This document shows, piece after piece, positions 1-11,458 of a stretch of DNA of 33,844 nucleotides. Source of the stretch: Fragilariopsis cylindrus CCMP1102 (taxonomy: Eukaryota; Bacillariophyta; Bacillariophyceae; Bacillariales; Bacillariaceae); the NCBI GenBank assembly GCA_900095095.1, contig FMBT01000620.1:1-33844 (forward strand), in the 5' to 3' direction. Below the pieces are notes generated by a model that ran no database searches, was not told the origin of the DNA, and saw nothing but the letters and a program-made list of their open reading frames with translations. A program made the position numbers and the translations under genes. Positions within the stretch are counted from its first letter, which is position 1; every line of letters begins with the position of its first letter.

Positions 1-1656
1 ACGCTATATCGTAGCTCAACACAAACAACGTCTTGTTTCTCCTCGCTCGCCTGCCTTTGATAAGATAACACTTCTCTGTCTCCAACCACCCTTTGATCAC
101 ATCAATTTTTGTTAGCTGCTAGCTGATGAAGCCAATGATACTGGGTATGTCAAATGTCAAATCAAAGTCTTTCTCGAGAGAGATGATGATGATCAGAGTC
201 CATTCATGAATTAAATGAGTCCCGAACAAAAAGGCAAATAAATCTTTCTTCTTTTTCACATCTTCGGAATGCAATATTTCAAAAGAACAAAGAACATCAA
301 TGGAACATAATTTTCCTATCAAAAGAATTTGAAGACAAAGCAGGAAGAATATGTTTCGGCTTTCTTCTTTCATTAACAGAAGGAAGAAATAATGTACTGC
401 TGTACGTATAACAGATGTGAGATGTTGGCATACATCCTTTCCAAGGCAGCTGTGAACCAAAAAACACAAAGTGAAAGAAAGAAAGGATAGATTATCTACA
501 AACTGTATCCATTGAATCAAGATCCAACAGACTTTCTGAACAAACGCAAAAATAATAAATAGATAGTATGCGCCCCAATAATATGTCAAAATAGACAATC
601 TGCAACGATGGGGTATAACAGTAATAGTATAATATGATATGGCATCTCGACACCTGGAGCTAGGTACTCCCCCCCCCCCCCGGCAAAGATATGGATCCAC
701 CAACGGGATTGAGTCTATTAAGAAAGGCATTACATACACAGACAGACACTCTATAAATCCAGGTGGCTGTATGATGGCATTCGTGGTACAGCTATGGCAA
801 TTGGTATCACTAGTTTAGGATATTCGCCTTATTTTACTAACGTCAGGTTCCCTATTTGCAAGTCGTGCTGCACGCTTTACTGCATTCGCAGAAGAAGCAG
901 GTAAAGGCTGATTCTGGTGAATGTATCCTAATGGGGCGTTATATAACAATTTTTGGAAACGGAACTGGATTCTATATCTGTATCTGTGCTGCTAAAAGTG
1001 CGGTGGATCTAAAAGGCATGGGTATACAATTGGACTACAATGTGTGATTGTGATATCCCACCTGTCATGTGCCTGATCAGGAATAAGCACGCGAGATGGT
1101 CAACTCGACACCAACTTTTGACATTGATCTCATCAAAGTCAAGGCTGTAATGGGTGTGCCCTAAACAACATAAAGATTATAAACGTGAATTAAAAAACGA
1201 CGGCATTTGTAGAAATACATTGTACGTCGGTAGACTATAGTACTATATGAAGGAGAAATAAGAAGAAAGGAGACAGTTGTCTTGATCTTTTTCTAAGTGA
1301 AAAGTAGACAGTACAGTAATACATATAGGAGAAAATTTCCAAGAGTTAATTCGAACTATATACTGTACTAGATTTTCTTCGTTTACTCTTTTAATATTCA
1401 CCTTCTGAACATAAGATAAGATTAGAATGCTTCTTCGCGTCGTCGTCGTCATCGTCGTCACCTGTACTATAGTATTAGCATACCAATTTGTTTCTGTACT
1501 TATTTGTTACACGTATCCTTCTTTTTTTAGTCGTCCCATTGTTTACCCCATTTAAAAAGCAGACGCTGATTCGTTTTGTCATTATTTTCGTCACACAATC
1601 CTAGATTGAGTACTGTACATCAGCTGTTTTTTTTTAACTACCGTTATGTTGCGTAC
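1..1656. other. Non-coding stretch, no supported gene
   Basis: I see no convincing protein here. Open frames exist on both strands, but they have no domain, no codon pattern and no homologue within the window. A run of 13 C lies at 669-681. Around 830-900 there is a short exon-like piece: a CTAAC-type branch sequence and CAG acceptor before about 847, and a CAG/GTAAAG donor-like site near 899. I could not extend it in either direction. Three copies of TACTGTA/TACAGTA lie at 1312, 1361 and 1611, beyond the 3' end of the following minus-strand gene. Confidence 0.5.
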
Positions 1657-3117
1657 TTACCGTTTCCGCTTCTTTGGACTAGTAGCTATCAATAAGTCGT
1701 CGTTCACGCTATTGTTATCATTCTCACTGCTGCTGCTTCTTTTTCTACCGTCCTTACTATCTTCTTTGTTATTGGTGTTGTTGTTGCTGGTGTTACTCTT
1801 GTTGCAGCTGCTGATATCGTCATCGTCGTTGTTGTTGGAATCCGACATCCCTTTCATTGTCGATGAGGATGACAGTAGTTTTTCTAAAATATCAGGCTCT
1901 CTCCGCAACAAAAAATATAAACAGTCTAGATGAATATTTTCGTTGATAGCTGCTCTTATCAATGTATCCACAACATTGTACGGTCCGGTATTGTTGCTGC
2001 TATTGTTGTCGTCATCATCTGAACGTCGTTGAAATTTAAGTAAAGTTTCTTCTATGACATTCATCACTTCCTCACGACCGTGAATATTACAAGCAACATT
2101 GAAGGGTGTCTTATTTACCGTGAATTTCTTGAATAACATACTAATTCCTTCTATGGTCGGGTAGTAGAGAATTCCATATTCGAATACCGCCCGAAATCCT
2201 TGAATGCTAGAATCCCATGCGGCATAGTAAAGTGGGTTATCTGAAGCATCGATTAATAAGGTTGGGTCCCACTCAACTAGAAATCGAGATCTTTTTTTCC
2301 CGAAAAAAGATTGCCCATTTAAACAATTCAGAAGAAGGTTCTGTTCTCGGATATCCTCTTTCCTTAGAAGACCCATGTGTCTCAATTCTTTCATTACCAA
2401 ACAACATTTATCATCGACAGATTCGTTATGTTCCCGACTGTCATTTCTCTCATAATCAGTACTCGTGAGGAAATTTAAACAATTGCATTCATTCCAACCT
2501 TCAACTAATAATCCCACTCTCTCTTCTTCTGGAAATTGACCAAACTCTTTCGATAGTCTAGCTACGAGTGGAACAAACGATATTGCCTTTAAATTGCATC
2601 CAATCGTGTAATTACCACGTTCGAAGCATACTAAATATCGTTCGAAGCATACTAAATATTGAATAGGATAAAATCCCTCTGCATCCAAATCTTGCTCTTC
2701 CTCATCCCTATAAGCTACTTGTTTTCTTCTTGAAAGTATTTCTGGGAAGAACCGTACAGTAGCTTCAACTTCCTTTTCAGTGTCCCGATCGCTATCTAAT
2801 CCACGATAGTCATCAGATTCAATAGCATTGTCGTCACAAAGCATATCATGTATATCATCTTTAATTTTACCCAAGAATTCTTCTACTAATTCATCCATTT
2901 TATCTCTTGTACGCAATAAAAATGTTTTCTTTTTTTGAAGTAGCGAGATTAATTGAGGAAGTCTTCGCTCCGCAGCAGCAGCAGCATCGATTTGTTCTTG
3001 TTCTTGTTCTTCATGACGCTCAGCAGCAGCAGCATCGATTTGTTCTTGTTCTTGATCTTCCTGATCATGATCATCGTCTTGTATTCGATGATCGTAGTCG
3101 CTATCATTATCGTTCAT
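1657..3117 (-). CDS. Diatom-type ankyrin-like family protein, copy A
   Basis: This is a single-exon protein of 486 residues. I recognise the style of an expanded diatom family but cannot name a function. What shows it is real is a clear paralogue at 30342-31823 of nearly equal length (493). The two match from about residue 76 onward, with shared blocks such as KDDxHDML, GLDSxRDTExEV, PLVARLS, MxLLxKEDI and ENIHLDCxYFLLRREPD. The middle part has helical repeats reminiscent of ankyrin (a paralogue segment reads LPLHDAA). The N-terminus is acidic and Q/E/A-rich with a duplicated segment. The C-terminus is a Ser/Asn/Asp linker ending in KKRKR, a possible nuclear localisation signal (inference). 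It diverges from the WD40 gene at 4032. Ankyrin proteins usually bind other proteins; no partner is visible. Confidence 0.8.
   Translation of the reverse strand: MNDNDSDYDHRIQDDDHDQEDQEQEQIDAAAAERHEEQEQEQIDAAAAAERRLPQLISLLQKKKTFLLRTRDKMDELVEEFLGKIKDDIHDMLCDDNAIESDDYRGLDSDRDTEKEVEATVRFFPEILSRRKQVAYRDEEEQDLDAEGFYPIQYLVCFERYLVCFERGNYTIGCNLKAISFVPLVARLSKEFGQFPEEERVGLLVEGWNECNCLNFLTSTDYERNDSREHNESVDDKCCLVMKELRHMGLLRKEDIREQNLLLNCLNGQSFFGKKRSRFLVEWDPTLLIDASDNPLYYAAWDSSIQGFRAVFEYGILYYPTIEGISMLFKKFTVNKTPFNVACNIHGREEVMNVIEETLLKFQRRSDDDDNNSSNNTGPYNVVDTLIRAAINENIHLDCLYFLLRREPDILEKLLSSSSTMKGMSDSNNNDDDDISSCNKSNTSNNNTNNKEDSKDGRKRSSSSENDNNSVNDDLLIATSPKKRKR
2618..2659 (-). repeat. Exact 21-bp tandem duplication inside the ankyrin-like gene
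   Basis: Two identical adjacent 21-base copies (2618-2638 and 2639-2659) add seven residues in frame, so the protein reads YLVCFER twice. The paralogue at 30342 has no such repeat, so this looks like a recent in-frame slippage or duplication event. Confidence 0.9.
2965..3064 (-). repeat. Duplicated Q/E/A-rich N-terminal segment
   Basis: About 48 bases occur twice (about 2965-3015 and 3017-3064) with one GCA codon difference. They encode two copies of an EQEQEQIDAAAAxER-type segment. The repeat mixes a CAG/GCA run with a TTC/TTG run, which makes it prone to slippage. Confidence 0.8.
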
Positions 3118-4031
3118 GGTACCTTCTGCTTTCTACCAATGCTCCTTTGCCTTTATGATATAAGTTCTTAAGTTTTGTACATCGTGTGTTCAACATATGT
3201 TGTTGCTTTTTGATACTAGTACTGTATATCTTCCACGCATTCGATTCATTCGACGCATTCTCGATAATTCCTCCTCATTGAAACATTAAAAAAACGTGCG
3301 AAACTAATAAATTTTCATCTCCCCCTCTATTTTTTACGCGTAAAACGTACACACACACATCGTTCATTCACACACATCACATACTAGTACTACCTGGTAC
3401 TTTTTGAAATAGAAGAAAAGACAACAAACATCACAAGAACAACAACAACCAACAACCGATAGATCGGTATATCGATTGACACATATGGTGATAGGATCAA
3501 GAAAAAAACGGAGAACGAGATAGATGTCCTTCTAGCGAGGAGGTAGAGGTGCGATCTTTTTTTGTATATTTTTCTCTTTGTGGGACCGGATGCTACTCCA
3601 CGATTATATTTTTATTTTTTTAAATTATTGATTATGATTGATTGATTACTACATCCAACGGTTCGACTGATACTGACTGGCGCACGCACACGATAGATCT
3701 GAAGGAAAAAGAAAAATAATGGTTCGATAGTCAAGCGCTTGTACGCGTACTGTAATGAGATAAATATAGATCTTACTCGTGGAATTGAATACAGGGAGAG
3801 AGAGAGAGAGATAGAGATAGAGAGAAAATAACAAAAAATGCAAATAAAGTATAATTCAACCGCACTCAAAGTGATGATACATCATTACACATTACCGTCG
3901 TCTGATTCTGCTCGAAACTTTAGCCATCGTTTTCGTCCTCAAAAAAACAAAGGCGTACAAGATTGATCATTAATAAAATTCATGGCGCAAAAGAAGAAGA
4001 AACAGAAGAATAGAAGTAGTTAACAACAACG
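3118..4031. promoter_or_regulatory. Shared divergent intergenic region
   Basis: This 0.9 kb gap separates the start codons of the ankyrin-like gene (minus) and the WD40 gene (plus), so both promoters should lie here (inference from layout). It holds TACTGTA at 3220 and 3748, an imperfect GA microsatellite around 3795-3822 and several T/A runs. I see no TATA box that I would defend and no RNA gene. Confidence 0.4.
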
Positions 4032-5363
4032 ATGGAATTGAACAATATTCACCAGCAAGACCCAACATTGATGGAATCAAACGATATTCATAATCAACCA
4101 GACGAGATACTGGACGAGTCTCCTCACCCACCTCCATCTCCTCCTCCTGTTGTGGCACTACTATCATATGGAAATATTTTGGAACAATTTCCAGAATTCC
4201 TTATTCATGTATTGTCCTACATTCCTGATCGGACCGTATGGAATTCTATTGCTTCATGCAATCATGATATGTACGAAAAATCGAAAGCGTATCTACCACC
4301 ATGGCCCACAAATTATAAACTAAACTGCTACAGGGAACCTCGTATTGCTGTGTGGTCACCATGTGGCACAAAGATAGCATGTACTACTCATGATTCTAAA
4401 ATATTTATATTTGGTCAGCAACACGGACCAATTCTCTATGGTGATGGGAACGAATTCGGTTGGATTGCTCACCATGGAGTATATAATAATATTAACGATT
4501 TGAAATTTTCGCCAGATGGAAGATTTCTAGTATCAGCTGACCAAGATGGTATTGTAAGATTATGGGATAGTACGACTGGTGGGGATTATGAACAATTACA
4601 AGAATGGAACATACAAGAAGAAATACAAGGAGAAGTAAACACTATTGATGGTATGACGATTTCCTTTAGTCCGTGTAGCAGATATTTAGTTGTTTTGATT
4701 TTCCATCATGTTCTCTTGAAAGATGTTTACAATGAAGGAGGAACAATTAAATCATTAGTTTTACCAGAAGATGAAGTTGGTTATCAGATTGAATTTTCTA
4801 CTGATGGCCGTGCTATCTTTATTCTTTCCGAAGGTGGATGGAACGATGACGAAGCTACTATCAATATAACTATTAAGATCTGGCGTCGTCCTTTTAATGA
4901 CACCAATGAGGGTTTGTTCACATTTTGGTCGAAACCTCGTTCTAATTTTATGACTTATCATACCATATGTTTTGCACTTTCTAATGATAGCACCATGATG
5001 GCCATACACGATTTAAATATAAATAAGATAATGCTATGTTCAATTAACACGAATCATGAGGGTGTAACATTAAAGGCTACTTTTCCAGCAAATTTGGATC
5101 GTCCACTCTTATGTTCTCGTCTGTCAATTAACTTTACACCAGATGACAAATTCGTCGTTTGTAATACGGTTCAAGATGGACTACTCTTTTGGAGTATAGT
5201 TGAAAATAAATACACAGATACAATCCATGTTGCATTAAATGAAAATAATTCGAGAAATCTTGAGGTAGTGAATTTTTCACCCAATCGTCGACAACTTCTC
5301 GTCTGGGATGAGCTCACTTGTGATATATATATCACGTCATATATAGAACACATAATAAGTTGA
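4032..5363 (+). CDS. F-box-like/WD40-repeat protein
   Basis: The single-exon protein has 443 residues. The first 40 are a low-complexity Asp/Pro-rich leader. Residues about 48-88 (ILEQFPEFLIHVLSYIPDRT followed by SIASC and a YLPPWP end) look like an F-box: a leucine-rich helix, then the aromatic and Cys positions. Blade-like WD40 units follow; the clearest is residues 148-181, with LKFSPDGRFLVSADQDG and VRLWD. Weaker units with SPCG, STDG, SNDS, TPDD and SPNR turns suggest about seven blades in all. F-box/WD40 proteins usually act as substrate receptors of SCF ubiquitin ligases; whether this one does is inference. The start is the first in-frame ATG, and the ORF ends cleanly. No intron is needed. 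Confidence 0.85.
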   Translation: MELNNIHQQDPTLMESNDIHNQPDEILDESPHPPPSPPPVVALLSYGNILEQFPEFLIHVLSYIPDRTVWNSIASCNHDMYEKSKAYLPPWPTNYKLNCYREPRIAVWSPCGTKIACTTHDSKIFIFGQQHGPILYGDGNEFGWIAHHGVYNNINDLKFSPDGRFLVSADQDGIVRLWDSTTGGDYEQLQEWNIQEEIQGEVNTIDGMTISFSPCSRYLVVLIFHHVLLKDVYNEGGTIKSLVLPEDEVGYQIEFSTDGRAIFILSEGGWNDDEATINITIKIWRRPFNDTNEGLFTFWSKPRSNFMTYHTICFALSNDSTMMAIHDLNINKIMLCSINTNHEGVTLKATFPANLDRPLLCSRLSINFTPDDKFVVCNTVQDGLLFWSIVENKYTDTIHVALNENNSRNLEVVNFSPNRRQLLVWDELTCDIYITSYIEHIIS

Positions 5364-6869
5364 AAATGGAATGAAGGGAGCCATTATTAAATTGGAAATC
5401 GTGAAAAACTCTTATGTAAAATTATCTCATACTACCCAATTATTGAAATGAAAAGCACAGCATATATGTATAGTATATAGGATATGTATACATATAGGAC
5501 TATATATATTTAACGAAAACAATTTTATAATATGCATATAATCTTAGAATAACTATATCTGACTAATTTTTCAAAAGTAAATGTAGTTATCCTCCCTTTC
5601 CTTTTTATTGCACTACAATGCGTACATATTTTGCATTTACTTATCGGTGGTAATAGCTCCTGCCTTCTAAGAGAAACCACAACACTGAAAAATGAATAGA
5701 GAGAACCAATTTTCTTTTTCTATGAAGCGATAAGTCACAAGCTGCATCTCCATATCATGTGATTTTACACAAAGAGATAATATAAATGCATCAGCTGCAA
5801 ATGCCAATGCAGTATTGATAATAATATGCATGAATGTATGCCATACAGAGTAGCCTTACAAATGGTTTGATCTTGGAAACACACACACACCCATCATCAA
5901 AAAGTAATCAACATGTGCTGTTCAAGGGCAGTCTGAAATTTATTGGGCACTTACCACCCACAAGATTCTAACAATCTTACCATCTCTGTCAACTTGTTTT
6001 ATAGCCTTTCAGTTTTGCACAGTACCAGATCTATAATATCCTTCATGAGTATAGGACCTACATGTGCACACATGCTATATCAGTACCAGTTACTACCTAC
6101 CAGCATGACAAACCCTCAAGACAAGTCAGTTTGATCTTAAGAAGTCATACAGTCAGTCTCTAAGATAAAGTCAACTGCAGCAGCATGTGCTATAATACCG
6201 TTACTTACTCCTCCCAAACTTCTCCAAAGCACCAATTAATCATAAATACAGCTTTATTTCTATCAATGAATCACATCATACTACACACACATCTTTTATC
6301 TAATTGAAGGAACAGTCCCTTTTCTAACACACACACACACACAGCATACAATGTATACGAGATACTGTGTATAGAGCTTTACTAGCATTGTTGAGGCGAG
6401 TGAGAGTCAGTCAGTCTGCCTTTGCTTTACTTTGCATCTTCATCTCTCACCTCTTCTCTTCTCTGTATGCATGATTTCTGTACTGGTCCTGTATGTGAGT
6501 TTCGGCACGCGTACATTGCGCTGTTGTTAAATACTGTACTTTACGGTAGGTAGTATGCCATCTCCTGTCACTGCTTCGTTGCGTGGTTTCGTAACGTACA
6601 ATTAATTAATTTTAACGGAGCGAAGGATATTTTTTTTACGACTGAAGAAAGCACGTGCCCACAAAAAGAAAAGATTTTTTAGACAACTTAGAGCACCGCC
6701 GGTACGCAGGCCATCATAAAAAAGAACAACACAAACTTCACAAAAGCAGCCTTGACTTCGACCTCCTTCACCTCCACACCGGTTCAAAGAACCTAAACAA
6801 TAACAGATGTGAAAGATATAGCGAAAAGACAACAACAAAAAGACGATTAATTATTATCAGCACAAAATA
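5364..6869. other. Intergenic region before the CLC gene
   Basis: These 1.5 kb contain no supported gene. Short CA runs lie near 5880 and 6329. TACTGTA occurs at 6532, about 340 bases before the CLC start codon. The last 250 bases are A-rich and probably include the CLC promoter and 5' leader. A plus-strand open frame at 6655-6870 has no coding character. Confidence 0.4.
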
Positions 6870-9800
6870 ATGAACGAGGAAGAGCAAGAGAAGAATAACG
6901 ACGATGATGTTTCGCCACATCAAAAAACTACTACAACGCAAGAAAAAGAAGAAGATGAAGAAGAGGGACGACTTCCTGTAACGCCAAAAGAAGAAGAAGA
7001 TGTAAAAAAAGTGAAAGACAACAACCTTAAAACAAATAATCCTCCATTATTGAGTGGTGGTATACTAATAACAAATTCACCATCCTCATTATCATTATCA
7101 TTATCATCAAAAGCAAAACGAAAAATAGCAAGATTCGATGGAACAAAAGATAACTGTATCATCATCGTCGACAGTAATAGTAATGACAATGTCGGCGACG
7201 CTGGCGAAAACAACTTCTACGATAGTTATAACAATTATGACGATATTATTAACAACAACGAAGACGATAACGACGACGACGAAATGAAGAAAAAAAACAA
7301 GATATATACAGAAAATTCACCACCAGGACCAAAAGCATTTGTAGATTGGTTTACTAGTACATCTGCGGACTGTAATGCTCATGATGCCAATGATGATATT
7401 GAAAGAAACAAAAATGATGAATTAATAAATCCATCCACAATTGCTGTTCGTAATTTTATGGGTCCATTTGATGATTCATTAGCAGAAAAATTCCGTTATC
7501 GAAGAAATCAAAAAAATCAATCCCATATACGACAACGACAAGTAGTAAATAAGAACCAGAATAAGAATAAGAATAAGAATCATAACAAAAGCAATAGTAA
7601 TGACGGCATTACTCATCCTGGTGCTCATCCATCATATTCATGCGCAAGTTACAAGGTTTTAGATACGCTCGTTTGTAAGTACTACAGTACATTATTTGTA
7701 AAACAGTCTCTATCAATTTTTAAACTCATACAGTACTATATGATTTATCTCCATTCCTTTTTTAAAAATTCATCTCATTTCATCTTGTATCTCCTTCCCC
7801 TTTTTCTTCCTTCCTTTGCATTCGTATCTTTCTTTCTTCAAAATTCAATTCAATTCAATTCAATTCAATCCAACTACTTCAAAAGCTCAACAATATGCTT
7901 ATTCATTAGCAAAACTTCATAAAGAAGAAGAACGGATACACGAAGAAGAAAAAATGAAACTGCAACAACAGATGAGAAGAACAACAAGGATCAGTGTACT
8001 ACCGGTAGTAATATCAGGTCCACAACAAAATAAACGTTTATTTGCTGGTATGATACGATGGTTAATAACATTTCCAACAGCACGTAAACGTACGAAGAAT
8101 AATCCTATTGGTAAGAGTTACAAGTAGTACTAGTACTAGTTCAGTGCAATGTAGCGATATCTCTCTACTGTGGTGTTTTGTTTCGGATACATACCGTCCT
8201 CTCCCTATCCACTCTTTCACTCACCCCCCCCCCCCCCCCCCCTTCATTACGTATCTACCAAGGTGCATATCAACAAGAAATACTATATTGGACAAGATTA
8301 GTATTAATATTAGTCGGATTGGTTTCAGCGATTGTAATTTGGTGTATTGTTCACTTATCTGAACTATTATTAGTTACAAAAAACAATTTCGTTACAAATC
8401 CAATACAGTATAATAATAATTATGATTATACGACCTTCTCCTCCTCCAATCCCGATATGACAAATTTATCAACTAGTAATTTTCTTACTGATGGATTTGG
8501 GAATGTTAATGTAACAGCAGCATCGGATGCTGCTACAGATTTTGTTATTAATAACGGTGCCGATAATGGTACTAATTACTATGGACTTTCATCATTTGCA
8601 TACTTTATTGGATTTAATATACTATTTACTTTCCTTGCATTTATTCCCGTTGCATATCGACCAGTAAGTGGTGGAAGTGGTATAGCAGAAGCAAAAGCAA
8701 CATTGAACGGTACGTACGTGTGTCGTGATTATGTTACAGTGCGACATCTAGAAGGGAAATGCTTTCTACTTTATCTATCGATCGAACATCTATTCTTCAC
8801 CTCGGATCTCTTATTCACAATATTCTTTTTCTCAATTTTTCAATTTCTACTGTATTCTTATCGAACAATATAAAAAGGAATTATACTACCAACCTGTACC
8901 GATTTATTAACGGCTTGTTGTAAGGCTGTTAGTGTTATTTTTGTAGGTGCTGCATCCCTACCAATCGGATTAGAGGGACCATTAATTTTTATTGGTTTAG
9001 CTATTGGCCATAATGCACAACGGTTCATACCCACTTCATACAATCAATTAAAATTAGATGAAATGAAACGTGACTTTGCGGTTGTTGGATGTGCATGTGG
9101 CGTTGCTGGTGCTTTTTTAACTCCAATTGGTGGAGTATTATTTGCCATGGAGGAAGGTGCAAGTTTTTGGAATGCATTACTCGCATGGAGGTCATTTGCT
9201 GCCGCATGTGTAACGACGATAACTCTATATGTTATGAATTGGGTATTTGCGTTAATTAAAGCTGCTATTAGTGGCGAGGATACAACTAATGAGTTTTTCA
9301 ATGTTCATGATATGGCTATATATTCCGGTTTGCCTGGACAACGATCTTTATCCAGTCTTAGTATTAATAATGACGCAGACCTATATTTCAAAAGTGTACC
9401 ATCATTCCGTGTCTATGATTTCTTACTTTTTGCAGTAATCGGAATTTTAGCGGGTATTGTAGGAAGTCTATGGATTGAAGCCAATAGTTATATAACAACG
9501 TTACGGAGACGCGTTGGTCTGAATAGAGTAGGGAAATTGATCGAGCTTCTCACTCTTTCCATTCTTACGACATGCATATTTTGGTTTCTTCCGTTATTGT
9601 ATACAAGATGCACCGCAATGGAAGCTATTCAGACTATCGATACAAGTATTCTTCGTCAAATGAATTGCCCCGAAGGTTACTATAATCAACTTGGAACCCT
9701 CTTCTTAAATCCACCAGGTGGGATCGGTTTGAATCTTCTCTATTGGGAAGATGGAACAGAAGCATTCGACGCTGGACCGCTTGCTATCGCAGGGTTTACC

Positions 9801-11041
9801 TACCATATATTATTGCTACTCTTATTCGGAACAAGTACGGCAATGGGTATCTTCATTCCCTTACTATTTGCCGGAGCTTGTTACGGTCGAGCTTTTGGTG
9901 TCATGCTAATATATCATACAGATTTTTTTCCAGACGATGGTGTCTCCGGGCATCGCGAAGCTGTTATGACCACGTATACCATGGTTTGCTCGGTAGCATT
10001 ACTAGCTGGTGTGGTTCGTGTCCTCATTTCTCTTACAGTTATAATGGTATGCTCAATAGGTGTTACGTATTTGGTTACACCCTTCATGGTTGCAACTTTA
10101 TTCGCAAAAGTCGTTGGCAAAGCTATGTTTGGTCGACCAGGTATCTATGACGTCATCATTGAGACGAGGGTAAGTTCTTTCCTTTCTCTGATTGGATTTT
10201 GATCAAATTTGTATTTCTTATTCTATTAAGAACCACAATAAAATGAAACTGACATTTATTTCTTCTTCCCCCCGAAAATAAAACTCAGGGAATGCCATTC
10301 TTGGAAACGGAATGCCCGAAAAATGTGGTTATGAGAGGACTATGCGCTAAAGACATCATGAGTCGCCCTCCATTGGTGGCATTAGAGCCAGAACAACGGA
10401 TAGGACAGTTACTGGAATATCTTAGAAGAAATCCTGATTTTGACGACTATCCTGTTATCGATTCAAGTCATGGGGGAATTCTTTTGGGTGTGATCACAAA
10501 ACGAGATATCCTTACTCTATTGTCCCATAGGGAACTCTTTTACCAGCCGCAAAAAGAGGAGATGGCCAATAATGACAGCGGTAATGGAGGCGGCGACGGC
10601 GACGGCGACCATGATGATGGTGATGGCATCGAAGCAACTATGCCTCCTCCTTTACTTGGAACAAAACAAAAATCACAGCGTGTGGCTTTGAACCTTGATC
10701 AATTGATCTATGAGCGTGTTAAGAAGGTCGATGTTGACATAGATGCTGTATTAAATATCATTACAGAGGAGGATCGGGATAAGGTGCTAGACGTGACACC
10801 ATACTTAGAAATTGGGCACTATACTGTGAATCAGTTTGTGAGCGTACACCGTACATTTCAGCTATTCCGTTCCCTTGGATTACGTTATTTGATCGTAACG
10901 GACGCTTCTGGACGTCCCATAGGAGTGGTCACCCGACACGATTTAAAACTCCTAGAAGATGTTGGTATGGACGAAGAGCAGTACGTACGCAGACTTAGTG
11001 AATTGAGCCTGAACGATTTAGACACATCGTACCGATCATAG
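6870..11041 (+). CDS. CLC-family chloride/proton antiporter with two CBS domains (5 exons)
   Basis: Exons by my reading are 6870-7674, 7886-8110, 8263-8709, 8878-10169 and 10289-11041, giving 1173 residues. All four introns are GT-AG, and the donors read GTAAGT, GTAAGA, GTACGT and GTAAGT. About 340 residues of charged, Asn-rich cytosolic leader precede the membrane domain. Anion-path motifs are GSGIAE (481-486), GLEGP (523-527, gating Glu 525) and GIFIP (816-820). EE at 584-585 matches the internal proton glutamate of exchangers, and FAMEEGASFWN resembles CLC-7-type and plant CLCs. Ser at position 2 of the first motif favours chloride over nitrate (family knowledge). Two CBS domains lie at about 940-1005 and 1090-1160, split by a Gly/Asp linker. 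The protein probably sits in an endomembrane. The Asn/Thr-rich loop at about 390-455 has NxT sites. Confidence 0.93.
7842..7866. repeat. AATTC x5 microsatellite in CLC intron 1
   Basis: Five perfect AATTC units lie about 20 bases before the intron 1 acceptor (AG at 7884-7885). They replace a normal pyrimidine tract. The exon continues in frame with phase 1. Confidence 0.85.
8224..8242. repeat. Run of 19 C at the 3' end of CLC intron 2
   Basis: The homopolymer begins 39 bases before the first base of exon 3 (8263) and takes the place of the polypyrimidine tract. C runs this long are hard to sequence, so the true length is uncertain. Splicing at AG 8261-8262 restores phase and joins NPIG to AYQQEI. 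Confidence 0.85.
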
Positions 11042-11458
11042 GAATGGGGAAAAGACTTTTGATAGAAGTCCAGTTATTTTACCTTTTTTTCCCCCGTCCT
11101 TCATTCTTGACCGGGTAGAGAAATTAAAGAAACGAGAAGCCTTTCGATTACAGTATAACGATTAGAATTACATACTTGTATGCAGTTGCATATCTCATAC
11201 GCTATAACAATTATGGAGGAAGCCCATACGGTAGTAGTATCGTTAAACCCTTGAGCAGATACCGCAAACCATATATGTCTCGAAATATTGTGAATATCTC
11301 ACACGTCGTCCATCATAGATGAAAAAATATCTAGATACGTACCGTACCTACTATATAGGACTTACTAGCTAGCTAGCTATGATAGTATAAGTAATATTAT
11401 TTCGGTTGTTATCTTTTTTCTAAACTACAGTACATAATCTATATTATATATTAGGACT
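11042..11458. other. Convergent 3' intergenic region
   Basis: The CLC gene (plus) and the leucine-rich-repeat gene (minus) end toward each other here. I see TACAGTA at 11149 and 11426 and a TAGC repeat palindrome near 11370. There is no gene. Confidence 0.4.

Noticed and set aside
119..739. 206-residue open frame on the minus strand
   Set aside because: It crosses the poly-C run, has no domain and a composition (F, L, I, S, C) typical of random AT-rich reverse frames.
1646..1933. Leucine-rich plus-strand frame opposite the ankyrin-like gene
   Set aside because: It is the antisense of the Asn/Ser/Asp codon runs in the real gene's C-terminus.
6920..7213. Ser/Phe-rich minus-strand frame
   Set aside because: It is the shadow of the Asp/Glu/Asn-rich CLC leader.
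9743..10150. 135-residue plus-strand frame inside the CLC gene
   Set aside because: It overlaps CLC exon 4 in another frame and shows no domain.
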